DNA from: Oscarella lobularis
Taxonomy: Eukaryota; Porifera; Homoscleromorpha; Homosclerophorida; Oscarellidae
NCBI RefSeq assembly: GCF_947507565.1
Contig: NC_089177.1
Span: forward strand, 1,548,648 to 1,612,647
Length of the DNA stretch: 64,000 nucleotides
Direction: 5' to 3'
Within the stretch, counting starts at the first letter, position 1, and each line of letters opens with the position of its first letter. The notes beneath the pieces are model-generated. The model searched no databases. It saw only the letters and a program-made list of their open reading frames with translations, and was not told the origin of the DNA. Positions 25,088 through 37,200 of this stretch are shown here, one piece after another. Position numbers and translations under genes: made by a program.

Positions 25088-27804
25088 ATGAGATCGTTCC
25101 TTCTTTTGCTTCTTGCAGCTTCTTCGGTTGTCTCTGACTTTGAGGAGCCAGCGTTTCCTCTCAACGAGACCGTACAGGCTGCAATCGCGGCTCTGCACAA
25201 TGCATCGGCTCCAGAACCCACGGGATTCAACTCGACTACGTACTTGGAGACAATCAAAGGCATAGTTGACTTCTTTAGACAACATCAAGCTCCAGATGGC
25301 AGTATTATTGATCCATACGAAAACAAAGAGATGGGGTAAATCGTAAATAACGACCTAAGCTTTTTTCGAGTCTTGTATAAAGGCATTCTACTCCTTGCTT
25401 TGCAAACGCGGCTTCTACTCTCATTTCAACCGGCTACGTCACTGGGGATTCCGATCTCGTTGATCAAGCATCTCGCGCACTGACGCGATCTTTGACAGAA
25501 CTCGCCACTGCCAATTGCTCTCAGGACCAGTGCAATTTCTTTACGATGCCTTCTCTGTTTGCCTATGCAAATCTAAAGGATCACGTGGATAAGAAGTCGG
25601 TAGGCATGTGGGATAGTCTCTTAACTGCAATTGATCCGAAGAAGACGTACAAACCGGCGTCGAACAACTGGGCTACCGTTGCTTTGACAGGCGAGGCACG
25701 TTGCTGTGTCATCCTTAACAATTTTACTCCATCTCTTTTTTTAGTACATGCGTTTCAAAATGGGTTTTACAAACAGCACCGAGTGGCTTCAGCTCGTACT
25801 CAACGATCAGATGAAGCATTTCACAGCAAACGGTTTCTAAAAGATAGAGCTCAGCCGTGCCAAACATATTTTGTATTATATCTACAGGGCAATACCAGGA
25901 TCGTAGCGGCTATGATTCTTATCTCAATCCCATACCGTACGATCACTATCCACGAAAGTATTTGGCTGTAATGATGGAAATGGGATACAATCTTAGCTAT
26001 TCTGATGCTCTTCCAGTAAGTTCTTTACAACGTTTGTGTAAATTTCACACGAAAGCTACTGCTACAGACGCTCTTGAGGCGAGGTGCGTGGGTTTCTCTT
26101 CTAATGCAGTCACCGTGGGGTGAAATGCCAACAGGGTGAGTGGTTATATTGGTTTAATGACGAATTAGATTCTGGACATTTCAGAGGTCGCAGCTCTCAG
26201 CATCAGTGGAATGAAGCAGTGCAGACGGTGACATATGAACTTTTTGCAAGCAAGTTTGCAAAAGATGGTAAACAAAAACAACAGGGCGATATTCTAACAG
26301 CATCACACCTTGTAGGAGACATGGTCACTGCCGGAGCTTTTAAGCGAGCCGCTCACCTTGCCTTGGGCTCATTGAGACGATGGAGGTGAGCCGTTGGGTT
26401 TCGTTGTCACAACGTCATTTTATGGTATAGAATGCGTAATGGAGCTTTGTACATTGTCAAAAACAGATTTGATCCAAAGTTGAGACATGGATACGAGGTG
26501 CGTCATGAGAGATATCATAGATAGCTCAAATATTTTTATATTTCACTTTTAGACATATTCGTATTTCTCTAATTATAATTTGGTTCCTGCCGGCATGTTG
26601 GCTACAGCGATCTTGTATTGCAATGACAGCATTGCGGAGGGCTCTACACCAGCCGAAGTTGGAGGGTTTGTTTTTGACGTACGTTTGCAAAAGGTAGGTA
26701 CAGTGTAATTGAGTTCGAGACTCTTTCACGCAGATTCCTGAATTTCACAAAATTTTTGTCAACGTTGGTGGAATGTATCTCGAATACGAAACAGAAGCCG
26801 ACCCTCATTACGATAGCACGGTGAGCTTGTTATCTCACTAAAAAGACCGGTAAACTGTACACAGTTCCTGGCTAGGGCCTAACCCGCATTCACACTCCTA
26901 ATGTTCAACCGCTTATCATGCCGACTTCTGGAAGTGCCGAGCAATCAGGTCCTCTTTCTATATCTCCTATCTGGTACAACGACACGAACAAGTCTTGGAC
27001 TTCGCTTTCTCAAGTTGGATATCTACAAGGCATCAAGTATTCCCTAACGGTATCGGTCGTCAGGAAACGAAGCATTATGTATGACGTTCTGCTCTAGTCG
27101 ATATCAGCAAGCCAGTCAAAGGCGTCGTTTTCGATTAACTGGATGCTTGGTAATAAATCTGAGTTTCACTACTCTGTCCTTCGCGAAGACGTTACCGTAA
27201 CACCGGAGAAAATCGTAGTGCGTAAATTTGGGACGTACGTACTTTTAAAAACTTTTATTTTTCTTTAGACTAGCTTGGTTGCCAACGACCGTCTCACTCC
27301 GTATTTTGGCTATGAATTTCCAGCGTTTTCTTTTGACGGTACGCATGAAAAGCGGCCATTTTTTCCCAAACGAAAAACTTTTGTTTTTCTAAAGGTGAAA
27401 CTAATTCGTCTATAAAATTAAACGGTTCTTCGGTTAGTGTCTTTTGGCCTTCAGATTCGATGCAAGTGGTAAGTGACTTACTTTGGCTAATCATATGAAA
27501 AAGGTAGCCTCTAGTTCAATATTACGGATAGCTCTTCTGGAATAAGCATGCAGCCGTCGTGTAACTTTGCTTCACAGAAAATCGTTAGTACGAGCACTTT
27601 GAGGTTTGAATTTTGATTAAAAGATTCTGTTTCTCTATTTTTAAGGAAAATCGAAATGGATATTTATTACCAGTTCGTTGCTACATTAGCTTTAGCAGCG
27701 GTGTCAAAGCGGAAGAGAAGTATGTGAACGAGCCTGCGTTCATTAGATACGCTATCTGTCCTCTGTCGTCGTCCGAGGGTTCTAAGGCGTGCACTTCGTT
27801 TTAG
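25088..27804 (+). CDS. secreted protein, possible glycan-lyase-like (copy A)
   Basis: The ATG at 25088 opens a clear signal peptide (MRSFLLLLLAASSVVS). At least ten short exons follow. The first two join in phase 2 (EMG to HSTPCFANAA). Later exons give YDSYLNPIPYDHYPRKY, QHQWNEAVQTVTYELF, KLRHGYETYSYFSNYNLVPA, a segment with FHKIFVNVGGMYLEYETEAD, and a C-terminal beta-rich part (FGYEFPAFSFDG, VSVFWPSDSMQV) ending in ENRNGYLLPVRCYISF and a TAG at 27802-27804. Helix-rich first half and beta-rich second half recall polysaccharide lyases or glycoside hydrolases with an alpha/alpha toroid plus beta-sandwich. I do not recognise the family firmly. One mid-gene junction near 26015-26090 is unresolved. 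The second copy at 47111-49849 is intact too. Confidence 0.75.
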
Positions 27805-28215
27805 GTAAGCGACCGCTGAAAACACATTTCTAACTGCATTGATGCAATCTTTAGGCATACCTGGCGCTATATAGCAATGCATTGTGTGCAACTTTTAGCA
27901 TTTAGTTAATTAAGTGTTTTTGGGCACTGTCTCTGTGAAGCTCTCTAGGTATTTTTTCGTCCTAGCATAGATTGTCCGAGCATTTAGAAGAATAGAAAAT
28001 AGGTCTGAACTGTGCACGCGTCTACCTGGCTTGTACAGAAGAGGCTGCAGCGTTGGTAGAGTCTTGCAAGACGTATACCTTTTTTGGGATGCTTTTTTAA
28101 TTAACGTAAGTACGTAATACAATGAATAAGTCGCCATTCATCGTGGCTATGTGCTGCATCGTTCGTCAAACCTAATTTATTGGTATGCTCTTCTACATAG
28201 TTTACTATCTTAATG

Positions 28216-28288
28216 GCCCGTATGTAGTAGGGTAAACGGCTTTTCGAGAAAAAACGACGAAAAGCCGTTTACCCTACTACATACGGGC
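28216..28288 (+). repeat. perfect 31-bp inverted repeat (hairpin), 11-nt loop
   Basis: Arm 28216-28246 is the exact reverse complement of arm 28258-28288, separated by 11 bases. An RNA from either strand would form a fully paired stem of 31 bp. It lies 0.4 kb downstream of the secreted-protein gene. The paralogous hairpin at 50258-50330 has two changes in one arm, one of which still allows G-U pairing. Confidence 0.95.
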
Positions 28289-28639
28289 TTTTGACGTTTG
28301 AACTGGTTATATGGATTCGATAAGACGTCACATATTTTCCGGAAACTCTGCTCTAAGACGCCGCTTTGTAGACTTAATTCCATGCACAAAACCTTCATTT
28401 TTCTTTTCGTCGTTTACTAAGCAGCTGAACGGCTTATAGATGACAAAAAAACATACATGCCGTTTCCGCACGAATTAGGTATTGCAAAAATTCTACTTGT
28501 GCACACTTTGGCAAATACTTTTAAATACTGGTAAAAATTTTTGCTCGCCTGCGAGATAGTGTCACTGTGAGTTGCATACGTATATGCATAATAAAACCTT
28601 CGACCCAACGCCCTTGGAACTCGTACACAATCGTCCGCG

Positions 28640-29350
28640 ATGCCCTCCGTTTCTCCTTTGAAAACTATCATCCCTATGTCACGACACACTGTGTCAGACG
28701 CCAGACACGTGCGAAGTAATGAACACCACCGTCTTTCGACAGGTCTGCTCCAGCGTCGTATCCATTATCCCATTCACTCGCTTTCCAAATGTTCACAGCC
28801 TTTATGCTTTGGAGACGACAGTTTTCCGTGTTCAGGAAATAATTCTATTTGGAAAGAATTGGTCATTTCAAATACAAACAACTACAGCGATTTGCGTTTT
28901 GAAGTCGAAGTACTATCTAACACGAGCGAATTCACGTGCTCTATAGAAAGCGCTACTCATAACACGTTTCAGACAAACGAATCGGTTGAATGTAAGAGTT
29001 GAGTAGATAATTCCAAAATATTCACGCACAATGCCTATTTAGTGATTACTTCGACAAAAGAAATTTTGCCTTTACGGCTTCCATCAGTTCAGACGACTCT
29101 CCATTCTCATTCGACATTAGAGGAGTCGAATGATTTGAGATTCGTCTGCTGTTCAACGAAATGCAAAAGATCGCTCGCTATTTGTCCTCCTGCAATCAAA
29201 CTGTCACCGCCAATAAAATACGTCTCTGCCCGGATTCACCCCTCAGCCGGAACGTACGCTATGAATAGATCTGAGAAGAAGAACACCTTTGAATGTTTAT
29301 GTTTTGCTCACCATCAAATTACTGTAAAAATTGAAAATATTATATTATAG
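28640..29350 (+). CDS. possible small exons of unknown gene
   Basis: An open frame from ATG 28640 runs to about 29000 with a cysteine- and N-glycosylation-site-rich stretch (NNSIWKELVISNTNNYSDL, FTCSIESATHNTFQTNES). It can be spliced in phase 1 (donor near 28991, acceptor near 29041) to a second open stretch. The start region is shared with block 2 and has a 9-base in-frame indel there, but the rest is absent from block 2. No family is recognised; it may be chance or a decayed gene. Confidence 0.2.
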
Positions 29351-29359
29351 GTTCCTACT

Positions 29360-30060
29360 TGCAGCATGTCTAGCGGACTTTTTGCCGGGAATCCCATTTC
29401 CCGGCGTAATTCCGGCTGACGACGCATCTGAAAGTCAACAAAACAATTCTTAATTTTTTACTATTATATGTCATTTATAGCGACGTTGATCTTTGCGTCC
29501 GTTATCGTTCGAAGTCGAGACAATGAAACAATACGTGAGGGTCCCCTTTGAGGGTTCAGTACTACCCGGGCCACGAGACTTAATTTTGCTCGCGGCGGCC
29601 GCTGTGAACCACACGCATAATTCTAACTACGAAGAGAAACACCTCTCAGCCTACTTTCAGTCGTCGAAGAAGAGCATTCGCACGACGACGGAGGAGAGCC
29701 GGGCTTCGATAGAGCGACGCATCCATTCGGCTTTTGCGCGACGGCAAACGGCTGAAACGCGTAGACTGCGACGCATCCGCCTAGGCCTCCGTAGTACCTT
29801 CAAACAGAACGATCAACTTGCGCGCGCCACACTTTCCTTCTGTTTTGAAACGCGAAAAACTGCCGGTGAGTCCTCTTAAGAGGCCTCACTTTTCTTTAAA
29901 GATGTCAGCGCCTAACAAAGCATTTCGGAAAAACAGTCCACCGTCAACGAAAGGTGTCCCGATGGAAAGTTTATTGTAAAGGTCAACTTTTCCGCGACGG
30001 TTACCCGGATGCATTGACGAACCACGGACTCTCTCTGCACGGACCTCCTGGGCAGGTATA
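29360..30060 (-). repeat. right arm of the ~0.7-kb inverted repeat
   Basis: Diverged reverse complement of 23830-24535. It is missing from block 2, where sequence equivalent to 28735 is joined directly to sequence equivalent to 30473. Confidence 0.75.
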
Positions 30061-30494
30061 GGGATATGGGGGGACGAGCGAAATCTCGATTAGGTACAGA
30101 AACGACGCCCCCTTCGGCCGGCAAAGCAGAGAAATAAATTACGAATTTTCTTTACAGTTTTCATGTTTTCTCGCTTGTTGGCGTCGCTGTTTCCGATTAG
30201 CGACGCGACGTACAGACACGTTGACAACGAAATCGCCGCGGCAAAGGAAATGGACAACCTGTTTGAGTGCGATATTTCTCTCGCGTTGTCTCAGAAGTGT
30301 CGAAAAGAGCCCGTGCGTGCATTTCAGTGTGTGACGTAGTGATGCCACGAGGTTTACTGTGACGTCATAAAAGCCGTGCGCAGAAATTCTCCTCGACGTC
30401 GGAAGTGACGTGAGAACGACTGCTAAACCAATTAGGAGGTTGCCAACCAAATATCCCGTCATTTGCATAGCAACAAGTTGGCAATTTTTTCGCT

Positions 30495-32947
30495 ATGGGT
30501 ACGTGTTTATCGTCTGTACCAAGAAAAGCCTCTGGTAAACTCATGAAAACTAACGAGGTGATGAAATTATTGCGGTGCCAGGTTTGCACAAAGGAAAAGC
30601 TTCCCGAACCCTGCGTCCATTTTCTTCGAAAGGGCAGAGACTAAACAGTCTCTGGAAAGGGTATGTTCTGAGGCAGAGTACCGTGCACCCCGAAATCTTA
30701 TCAGCATTCGCTAGAAGAAATCTTCAACGCAAAGTTGAAAGTTGCGATGACGCTTCAACTCCCCGCCAAGATTCCCCAAGCTCTCAGCTGGCAGATTACG
30801 ACAGCGAATCTACGCGGTCTCATTTTGAAACAACCGACTCGTCCAGTGACGACGCGTTTCTCGGCACGCCCGAGACGACACGCTGTGAATATGAACGCAC
30901 CACAACTTTCATCACAGTCTCACGTGAAGACGACACCGACGGCGATTCGCGTCGCCGTAGCGGCGCTGCGGAAAGCGCTGCAGAATTTGACGGTGCAGCG
31001 ACACCCCGTGAAGTTGACAGAATCAGTCCTTCAAAATGTCGCCCTGTTTCTACCGGCATATGCCGTCCACAGACTTTCTGTCTCGGTCAACGACCATCAA
31101 CGGCTATAGCCGAACTGACTCCCGTCGGCGAGCACGTGGTCGTCATCGACAGCGGATTCGCTGACGATGCCGAAAGTCTTCGAAGTGCATCGATTCGATC
31201 ATTCCACGTTCGTCAGCCATCTATTACTGAATACTCTTACTCTTCTTCGTTCGTCGGCGAAGTTTCGTCCGATAAACATCGCAGACTCAGCGACTATCGT
31301 CTTCTTATGATCCTGGGAGCTGGTACATTTGGACAGGTGATCTTCTATAACCATTTAGTTAACGTTACTAACGAATAATTTTTCAGGTGATTCTTGTCGC
31401 GGATGAGGCGGATCGACGGCACTTGAGCGTAATTAAGGCCGTAAGTAAAAGTGTCGTCATGGAAAGAGGCGAAGCGTCCATCGAGATTGAGAAGAAGGCG
31501 TTGCTGGCCGTCTCTGGCAATCCTTTTTTCGTCCAGCTGCACGAAACGTTTCAAAACGAGGTCTTGAATCAGAGTTGATTATCCTGCAATAAAGCAATAG
31601 GATATTTAGGTCTATTTATTCTACAACATGGAATTCGTTCCAGGAGGTGACCTACTTGGCGTACTGCTAAGACAAGCTCCTCTGATAGAGTCCGACGTAA
31701 GGTAAGGTACCTCAAATCGTGGTCTTCCAATTAATATCCCATGACATGGCTGTAAATGAAGGTTCTACGTCGCAGAAGTCCTGGTTGCTCTTCAGTTCCT
31801 ACACGGCAAAAACATCATTTATCGGTCAGACCATAACATGTGAAAAATAATTAAGGAAACCAACGGACGCGTTCTAATCACTTCCAGGGACTTAAAACCA
31901 AGAAACGTCCTTATTGATCGAAGAGGTCACATCAAACTTTGCGACATGGGCATCGCAAGAGAGTTTCAGAACGTTGAGGATGGACGACCCAGTTCATTTG
32001 CAGGAACCGTTCCCTACATCGCGCCAGAAGTACAACATAACTACTGTATACTTGATACCGTGAGTTGCTACTTCAATTATCAGGTTTTACAAGAGATACC
32101 ATACAATGAAGCCATCGATTTCTGGTCTCTTGGGATCCTTACCTACGAGCTTTTAATGGGATACGTAAGTCAATTAATAACCTTATTAGAAAACTATGTA
32201 AACGTCTATCTGTTTTTGTAGCACCCGTTTGACAGATGCGACGAATTAGAAACGATGAACGCTATACTCGTTCGCAACATTCGTCCTTTTCCAGCCGATT
32301 TCATTCGAAAAGAATGCGAGGACTTCATTTGTCAGGTACAGGTTACGATACTGGCCCGGAGAGTCAGCCGGTGCACTAACGGAGAACTGTAGCTTTTGAT
32401 CTATAATGCGACAAATCGCCTGGGCGTCGTAGAACATGTAAAGCCAATACGACAGCACAAGTTCTTCGCCGAAATCAATTGGAAGCAAGCGGAAGCAAGG
32501 ACACTGGAACCGCCATTTCTTCCCGAGCTGGTCAGTATACTAGCTATCGTGCAGAGATTTCAGCTTACCTTTATTGCTCAGGGATGCGAAGACGGGCGGT
32601 ATTTTCCAAATCAATTTACCGAATTAAGTCCCGTCCGCTTCAGAGATAATACGCCAATAGATTGGACGCTGGGCGGATTTACCTTAACGGTAGATAAGGT
32701 TACCAGCTGTTGCAGCCGTCGCGAAGCTGAATTGACTGAGAGGATCATTTCATCGAAAGTCCGCCGACGAAATGACACCGAGAGAATGAGCTCGCGATCA
32801 TCTGCTCCTAGAAAGAAGATCAAGCGTTGGCTAAACGCTGTTGTGAACTCCATTCAAAGATGCTGGAGAGAAACTTTACTTACATACTGTAGCCAGACAT
32901 TAAATCACGCACCACCTTGTAGTTTCTTTAAACGCACTAATAATTAA
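30495..32947 (+). CDS. AGC-type protein kinase, N-myristoylation start (copy 1)
   Basis: The start MGTCLSS fits N-myristoylation with an adjacent palmitoylation cysteine, so membrane attachment is likely. A long Ser/Thr-rich N-terminal region leads to the kinase: ILGAGTFGQVILV, SVIKAVSK, VYLFYNMEFVPGGDLLGVLL, IIYRDLKPRNVLIDRRGHI, CDMGIAREF, FAGTVPYIAPE, IDFWSLGILTYELLMGYHPF. The YRDLKP, GHIKLCD and GYHPF patterns are AGC-like. DFG is DMG, and the usual KPEN is KPRN; Lys, Asp and Asn catalytic residues remain. Exons join in phase 0 or 2 with introns of about 50-60 bases. Relative to the copy at 50776, one base is missing near 30575, which takes MGTCLSS out of frame with the kinase part: either a lesion, a base error or an alternative start not seen. 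Confidence 0.7.
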
Positions 32948-33877
32948 GGCAAACACACGGAAACTGGTCAACTGAATCTATAGAAGAGGCCCGTTGACAA
33001 CTGCTCCTTCGGTGGAAAAGTTTAGTGTACCAAAGTTTAGTGTTGTCGTTTTTATCTAAGAAATAGGTGCTGCTCCCAAGCATGCAAACTGGTAAGGCAA
33101 CTTTCCCAGAAACTTCCAGAGTGAAAAAGTTCAAATAAGAGGAAAGTGAAATAGAACATTGTTCTGAATAGAAAGATAGTGAACATAGAGCTGCATGTGT
33201 CAGGACTGGCATACCTTTAACTTAATTAAAGATTATCTTGAGTTTCCTGACGCACCCCGCTCGGATTTTAGAGAATCAGAAACCAATCACCTTTGTATTA
33301 ACCCACTCTTGTCTTAGGAAACCACACTATATTAGCTACTTCGGAAGCTAGAAAAAATATCAGTGGTGTTGATCTCAATTCGTGCAATGCAGGACCACCG
33401 TACCTAAGAATTGCTGCTCGCGTCTGCTCTAGCAGCATAGAAAAACTATGAAGATAGCAAACTCCATCTGCTTTATAATAGAACTCGGACTGAACTGGGT
33501 GGGCTGGCACATTGAGTGTTGAAGAAACCGAAAGCTTTCAAAAAAATTGCAAACTCGACGACAGCAAAACGAAGGTAAAGCCCAGAACGCGTCGCTACGT
33601 ATCCTCATTGATTCTGACGTCACACAAAAAATGCGAACCGAACGTATAAGCGGAGGCGACCAAGACGCGACCTCCTCGGCGCGGCGGCCGGCGTGGCTCA
33701 CCTTTTCCTAGTCAGCTCGCATCTACGTAGGCGCGATGCTCGCGCAACCGGTTTCCTTTGGCTGTCGTCGGTCGTTGATCGATTGCCCGATCTTACGGCT
33801 CTGATTTCACAGTTCTGCGTAGATTAGTGACGTCGACCACGCAGACAATATCGTCAGAAGTCGACTTTTGCGGCGCC

Positions 33878-34030
33878 GAGTACCTTAGAAGGGGGGCCAG
33901 TAGCCGAAGTTGTTCCAGCGCGAGATGATGAAGTAGGCAGACGTTACAGGAAGCCGATTCCTGGGCCTAACCGCTGGCTTTTTCTCAAATAATTTTCTTT
34001 GACGTCGTGCCTACAGCGATCACGTGATTA
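33878..34030. promoter_or_regulatory. conserved intergenic block with E-box palindrome (copy 1 of 4)
   Basis: A stretch (gagtacct..agaagg...cagtagccgaagttgttcc..) followed by the palindrome ATCACGTGAT at 34019-34028. Copies lie at 39822-39965, 52173-52321 and 58011-58180. It sits between the convergent ends of the kinase and ZU5 genes yet is among the better conserved non-coding parts of the unit, which suggests a regulatory role or an undetected transcript. That is inference. Confidence 0.5.
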
Positions 34031-34287
34031 GGCGCGAACCGGGTTATTTGCCCATTTGGTCTCGTGAAACGTGGGACAGAGAAACAACATTACGGCTGTA
34101 CGGCTAACAATAACACCTTCGATCACTGTTACAACACGTCAATACACTGGGATCACAAAAATGAAAAAAGCAAATAAAAAGTATCAGCCAGACTAACAAT
34201 TTCCAAAAGTCGAGCTTATGCAACAAAAATGATTGTACCTGAACAAACATCTAAAGCATGAAAATGACTGGTCAATCCTATAACCTT

Positions 34288-37200
34288 CTAAAACTGCTGC
34301 TCTGCTTTCAGTTTTTCCAGCAAACGTCCGAGCACCCTAATCTTCAAGCAAGCGTTTATCATTTTTCGTCGAACTAGAAAATCTGTTCCAAACTGATCTT
34401 GAAATGCTGAAAGCAGTGTCTTCACTGCCCAATTCCCCGACTCTTTACAGTGATCCTCGCTATCCTGAAATTCTAGAGCATCCCACAGTTTTTTGCAGTG
34501 TTTATGTTTACCAGCAACGCCGGTAATTGCCGTTTCTAGCATGTTAGCAGTAAATCCGTCTGTTATTGCAATTGCAACTGCATCTTTGTACTTTTCGTAC
34601 TCTTCAGGAGAACTCGCCTTTTTTACTTGATTGTCGTACGCGACAGTAGCCTTTGTAGAGCCATTGGATCGGAAGATAGTTGGTACTATATATAGTATTA
34701 CTGCTAGTGCCGCTACTACTACTGCTAGTGATCCCAAAACCCGCAGCAGCTTCTTGCGATATGCTATGTCGCTCTTTTTTGCAAGGTCTCTAGATTGGTC
34801 GGTGTCCCGAGAAGCATCAGCCGGATTCATCTACAAGAAGTCGTCGAGAAAATCAACCTTTGCACTGAATCTTACTTTATTTTCACGAAGAACATCGTTT
34901 GGAGATCCATCTACTGAGAATAAACAAAGATAAATAAACAGGAGATAAGGCGCATTGCTACACACCGTTAGATAAGCTATCTCCCAAACCTGAGTCGGGA
35001 CCACCATCTGAATCAGAGAAAAGCTGCGGCTCACTTTGCTCTGTGTGTCCTGCCTGTGCAACATCATTAGATGAAGTCTCTGCAAGAATCAAGTGCCTCT
35101 CATTCTTTCCGTCTTCGCGTTGACAGACCAAGTGAACTGTAAGAGAGTCATTTGACCTTTCGGCTTCTTCCTTTAATTTGAGGCGGCATTCCTGTTTGAA
35201 ATCGAATGGATGATTGCAGTCAAGAATATGGAGAAACTGATGCATCATAAAAGACATGGTCCCGCGTAAAGACCAGGTTTCTTCCTCGTCTTCGTGAAGA
35301 ACGAAGTCAATCCTTTGATCCGTAGCAGTTCGGCGCATGTCCGTAACGTCACACAGTTCTGTGCTGAAAGTGAAACCTTTCTTTTTCTCTCGCTCTTCAA
35401 TTTCTTCGTGGCGCTCCTCGCAGCTACACGAAGCAACGGCAAGCAAACGGAGCTCTTTCAAAGCTCCCGACTTAGGCTTACCAAACAAACGAATTTTCGT
35501 CACAAACGTATCAGCGAAATCGACTCGACATACAATGCAAAGACTACGGGACTGAAACTCATACGAATCACGACTCGAACTCAAGCCAAGTGACATTTTC
35601 TTGTAACCTAAAGGCGACTCTGAGTCGCTATCACTGTCAATTATTCCCATAGGCCGGTACGTTTCCTCTGTTAGGCCCCTGCCGTAGAAAAAGGCTAAAC
35701 GAACTTTCACGCACGTGTTTCCAGGCCGCTCGTGAAACTTCAATTTTTGCTCGACGGTAACTGTCTTTTTGAATTTAGTACCATGAGGCAACAGCTCAAG
35801 CGCGGTTAGCTGTCCGCCTTTTCCCAATGACTGACGAAACATCGACAAGGTCAGTTCGCGATCGCCGTCCAAAGCGCCAGGCGGCACTCTCAAGACGGTG
35901 CCACTCTTGCGGAGAACCACCTTACCTCCACTTTCACCAACTGTGACAGAATTCGACTCCACCCTTTTCGCTACAACTGCCTGTTCGTTGACATGCAAAC
36001 TTAAGTTACTCTTGCCTTGGGAGTAGGAAGAGGAGACGACTGAAAGTGAAGCAGCCTCGTCAGAGGAGGCCTCCTCTCGAGCTGAACTGCCAATACCGGA
36101 TTCCTCCTCTCTGCGGAGAGGTCTAGAACGTCGAACGACCGAAGGCTTGGGTCCGGTACGGGTATCAAGCTTCAAGATTCGTAAAATTCTCCTAACATAT
36201 TTGTCCCTTTTTTGCGGGTTCGATTCAGCAATGGCATGGACCCTTCGGCTAATCTCTGAAGTTTAGTAAACTCCGACGGTGTTAGGTAGACTTTCTTTTC
36301 CTTTTCACGTCTTGCACTGCCTTCTGTTGCCTCCGGCGTCGATGATGCATCGGCATCCGTTTGAGAAGTCTGTGAGCATAGTGATCCGCGTGAAGATCGA
36401 GACCTTCTGCGTTCGTTTTAAAACGAGAAGGCTTTGAAGCGTCTGTCAACGAGCTAACCACGGAAGGTTGCGCCTCCTTGGTTGGCTGATGAAATTGCCT
36501 ATTCAACTCTTCAAGAGCTGCCTTCACTTGGGCTTGGCTTTTCAAATTCTCTTCTTGCGTTTCGCTTACAGACGCCATCAATTCGGCGGCAATTCCGGCA
36601 AGTGACTGGCGAACCAAAGCCACTATCTCATGATCTAGGTATTTGGGCCAGGTCGTAAATCGTACACAGATCGGACAATCGCGACGAGATTAGCTTACCA
36701 CCGCCAACACCGATACTTGATTCTTGCAAATCACTTGACGAAGCTGTGACAACGGAATAATTCGGTTTTATTTGTGTAAGCAAACTAATGATCACCTTCA
36801 GGCAAGAATACGGATTCGGGTGAAATTTCCTCCGTAGGAAAGCCTTCGCCCTCCGGTTGTTTCATTGAAAGCGTTGGCACGTCTTTCTCTTTAGCTTTGC
36901 TTCCTATCAAAGGCAATAACGGTAGAAATTGATGAACAATCCGAAACTCCGAGTCCCCAACTTATAAAAAACGTAGAGTTTTCTGCCGAGACAACGCGGC
37001 AACGTTCGTACAACCCTGTGGCGAGAGCTCACGCGTGACCTTAATTATGAGCCCTCCCCGGAAGAAACGTGATGACGTCATGTTTTATTAATCGTCCCGA
37101 GAATGATCGGCTTTTAGTTAATTAACTAATCGCTCAAATAATGGGTAGAGCTAAAGTATAACTCGCCTGGAACATCTTTATTTCCATCTAGCAGAGGGGG

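Larger units (their letters stand above)
23214..28735. repeat. segmental duplication, block 1 left part
   Basis: Nearly identical to 45221-50757 in the same orientation, with scattered substitutions and small indels. It covers the non-coding stretch 23214-25087, the whole secreted-protein gene, its 3' flank and the hairpin. Left breakpoint: both copies start to match at gtttaccagctagcc. Right of 28735 the copies diverge because block 2 lacks the next 1.74 kb. Confidence 0.92.

Noticed and set aside
30820-31059. Minus-strand frame opposite the AGC kinase N-terminal region
   Set aside because: It is a shadow of the Ser/Thr-rich coding exon and is not preserved in the other copies.
33920-33935. 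Box-C-like GATGATGA in the conserved intergenic block, suggesting a C/D snoRNA
   Set aside because: No conserved D box or closing stem was found at a suitable distance in the four copies.
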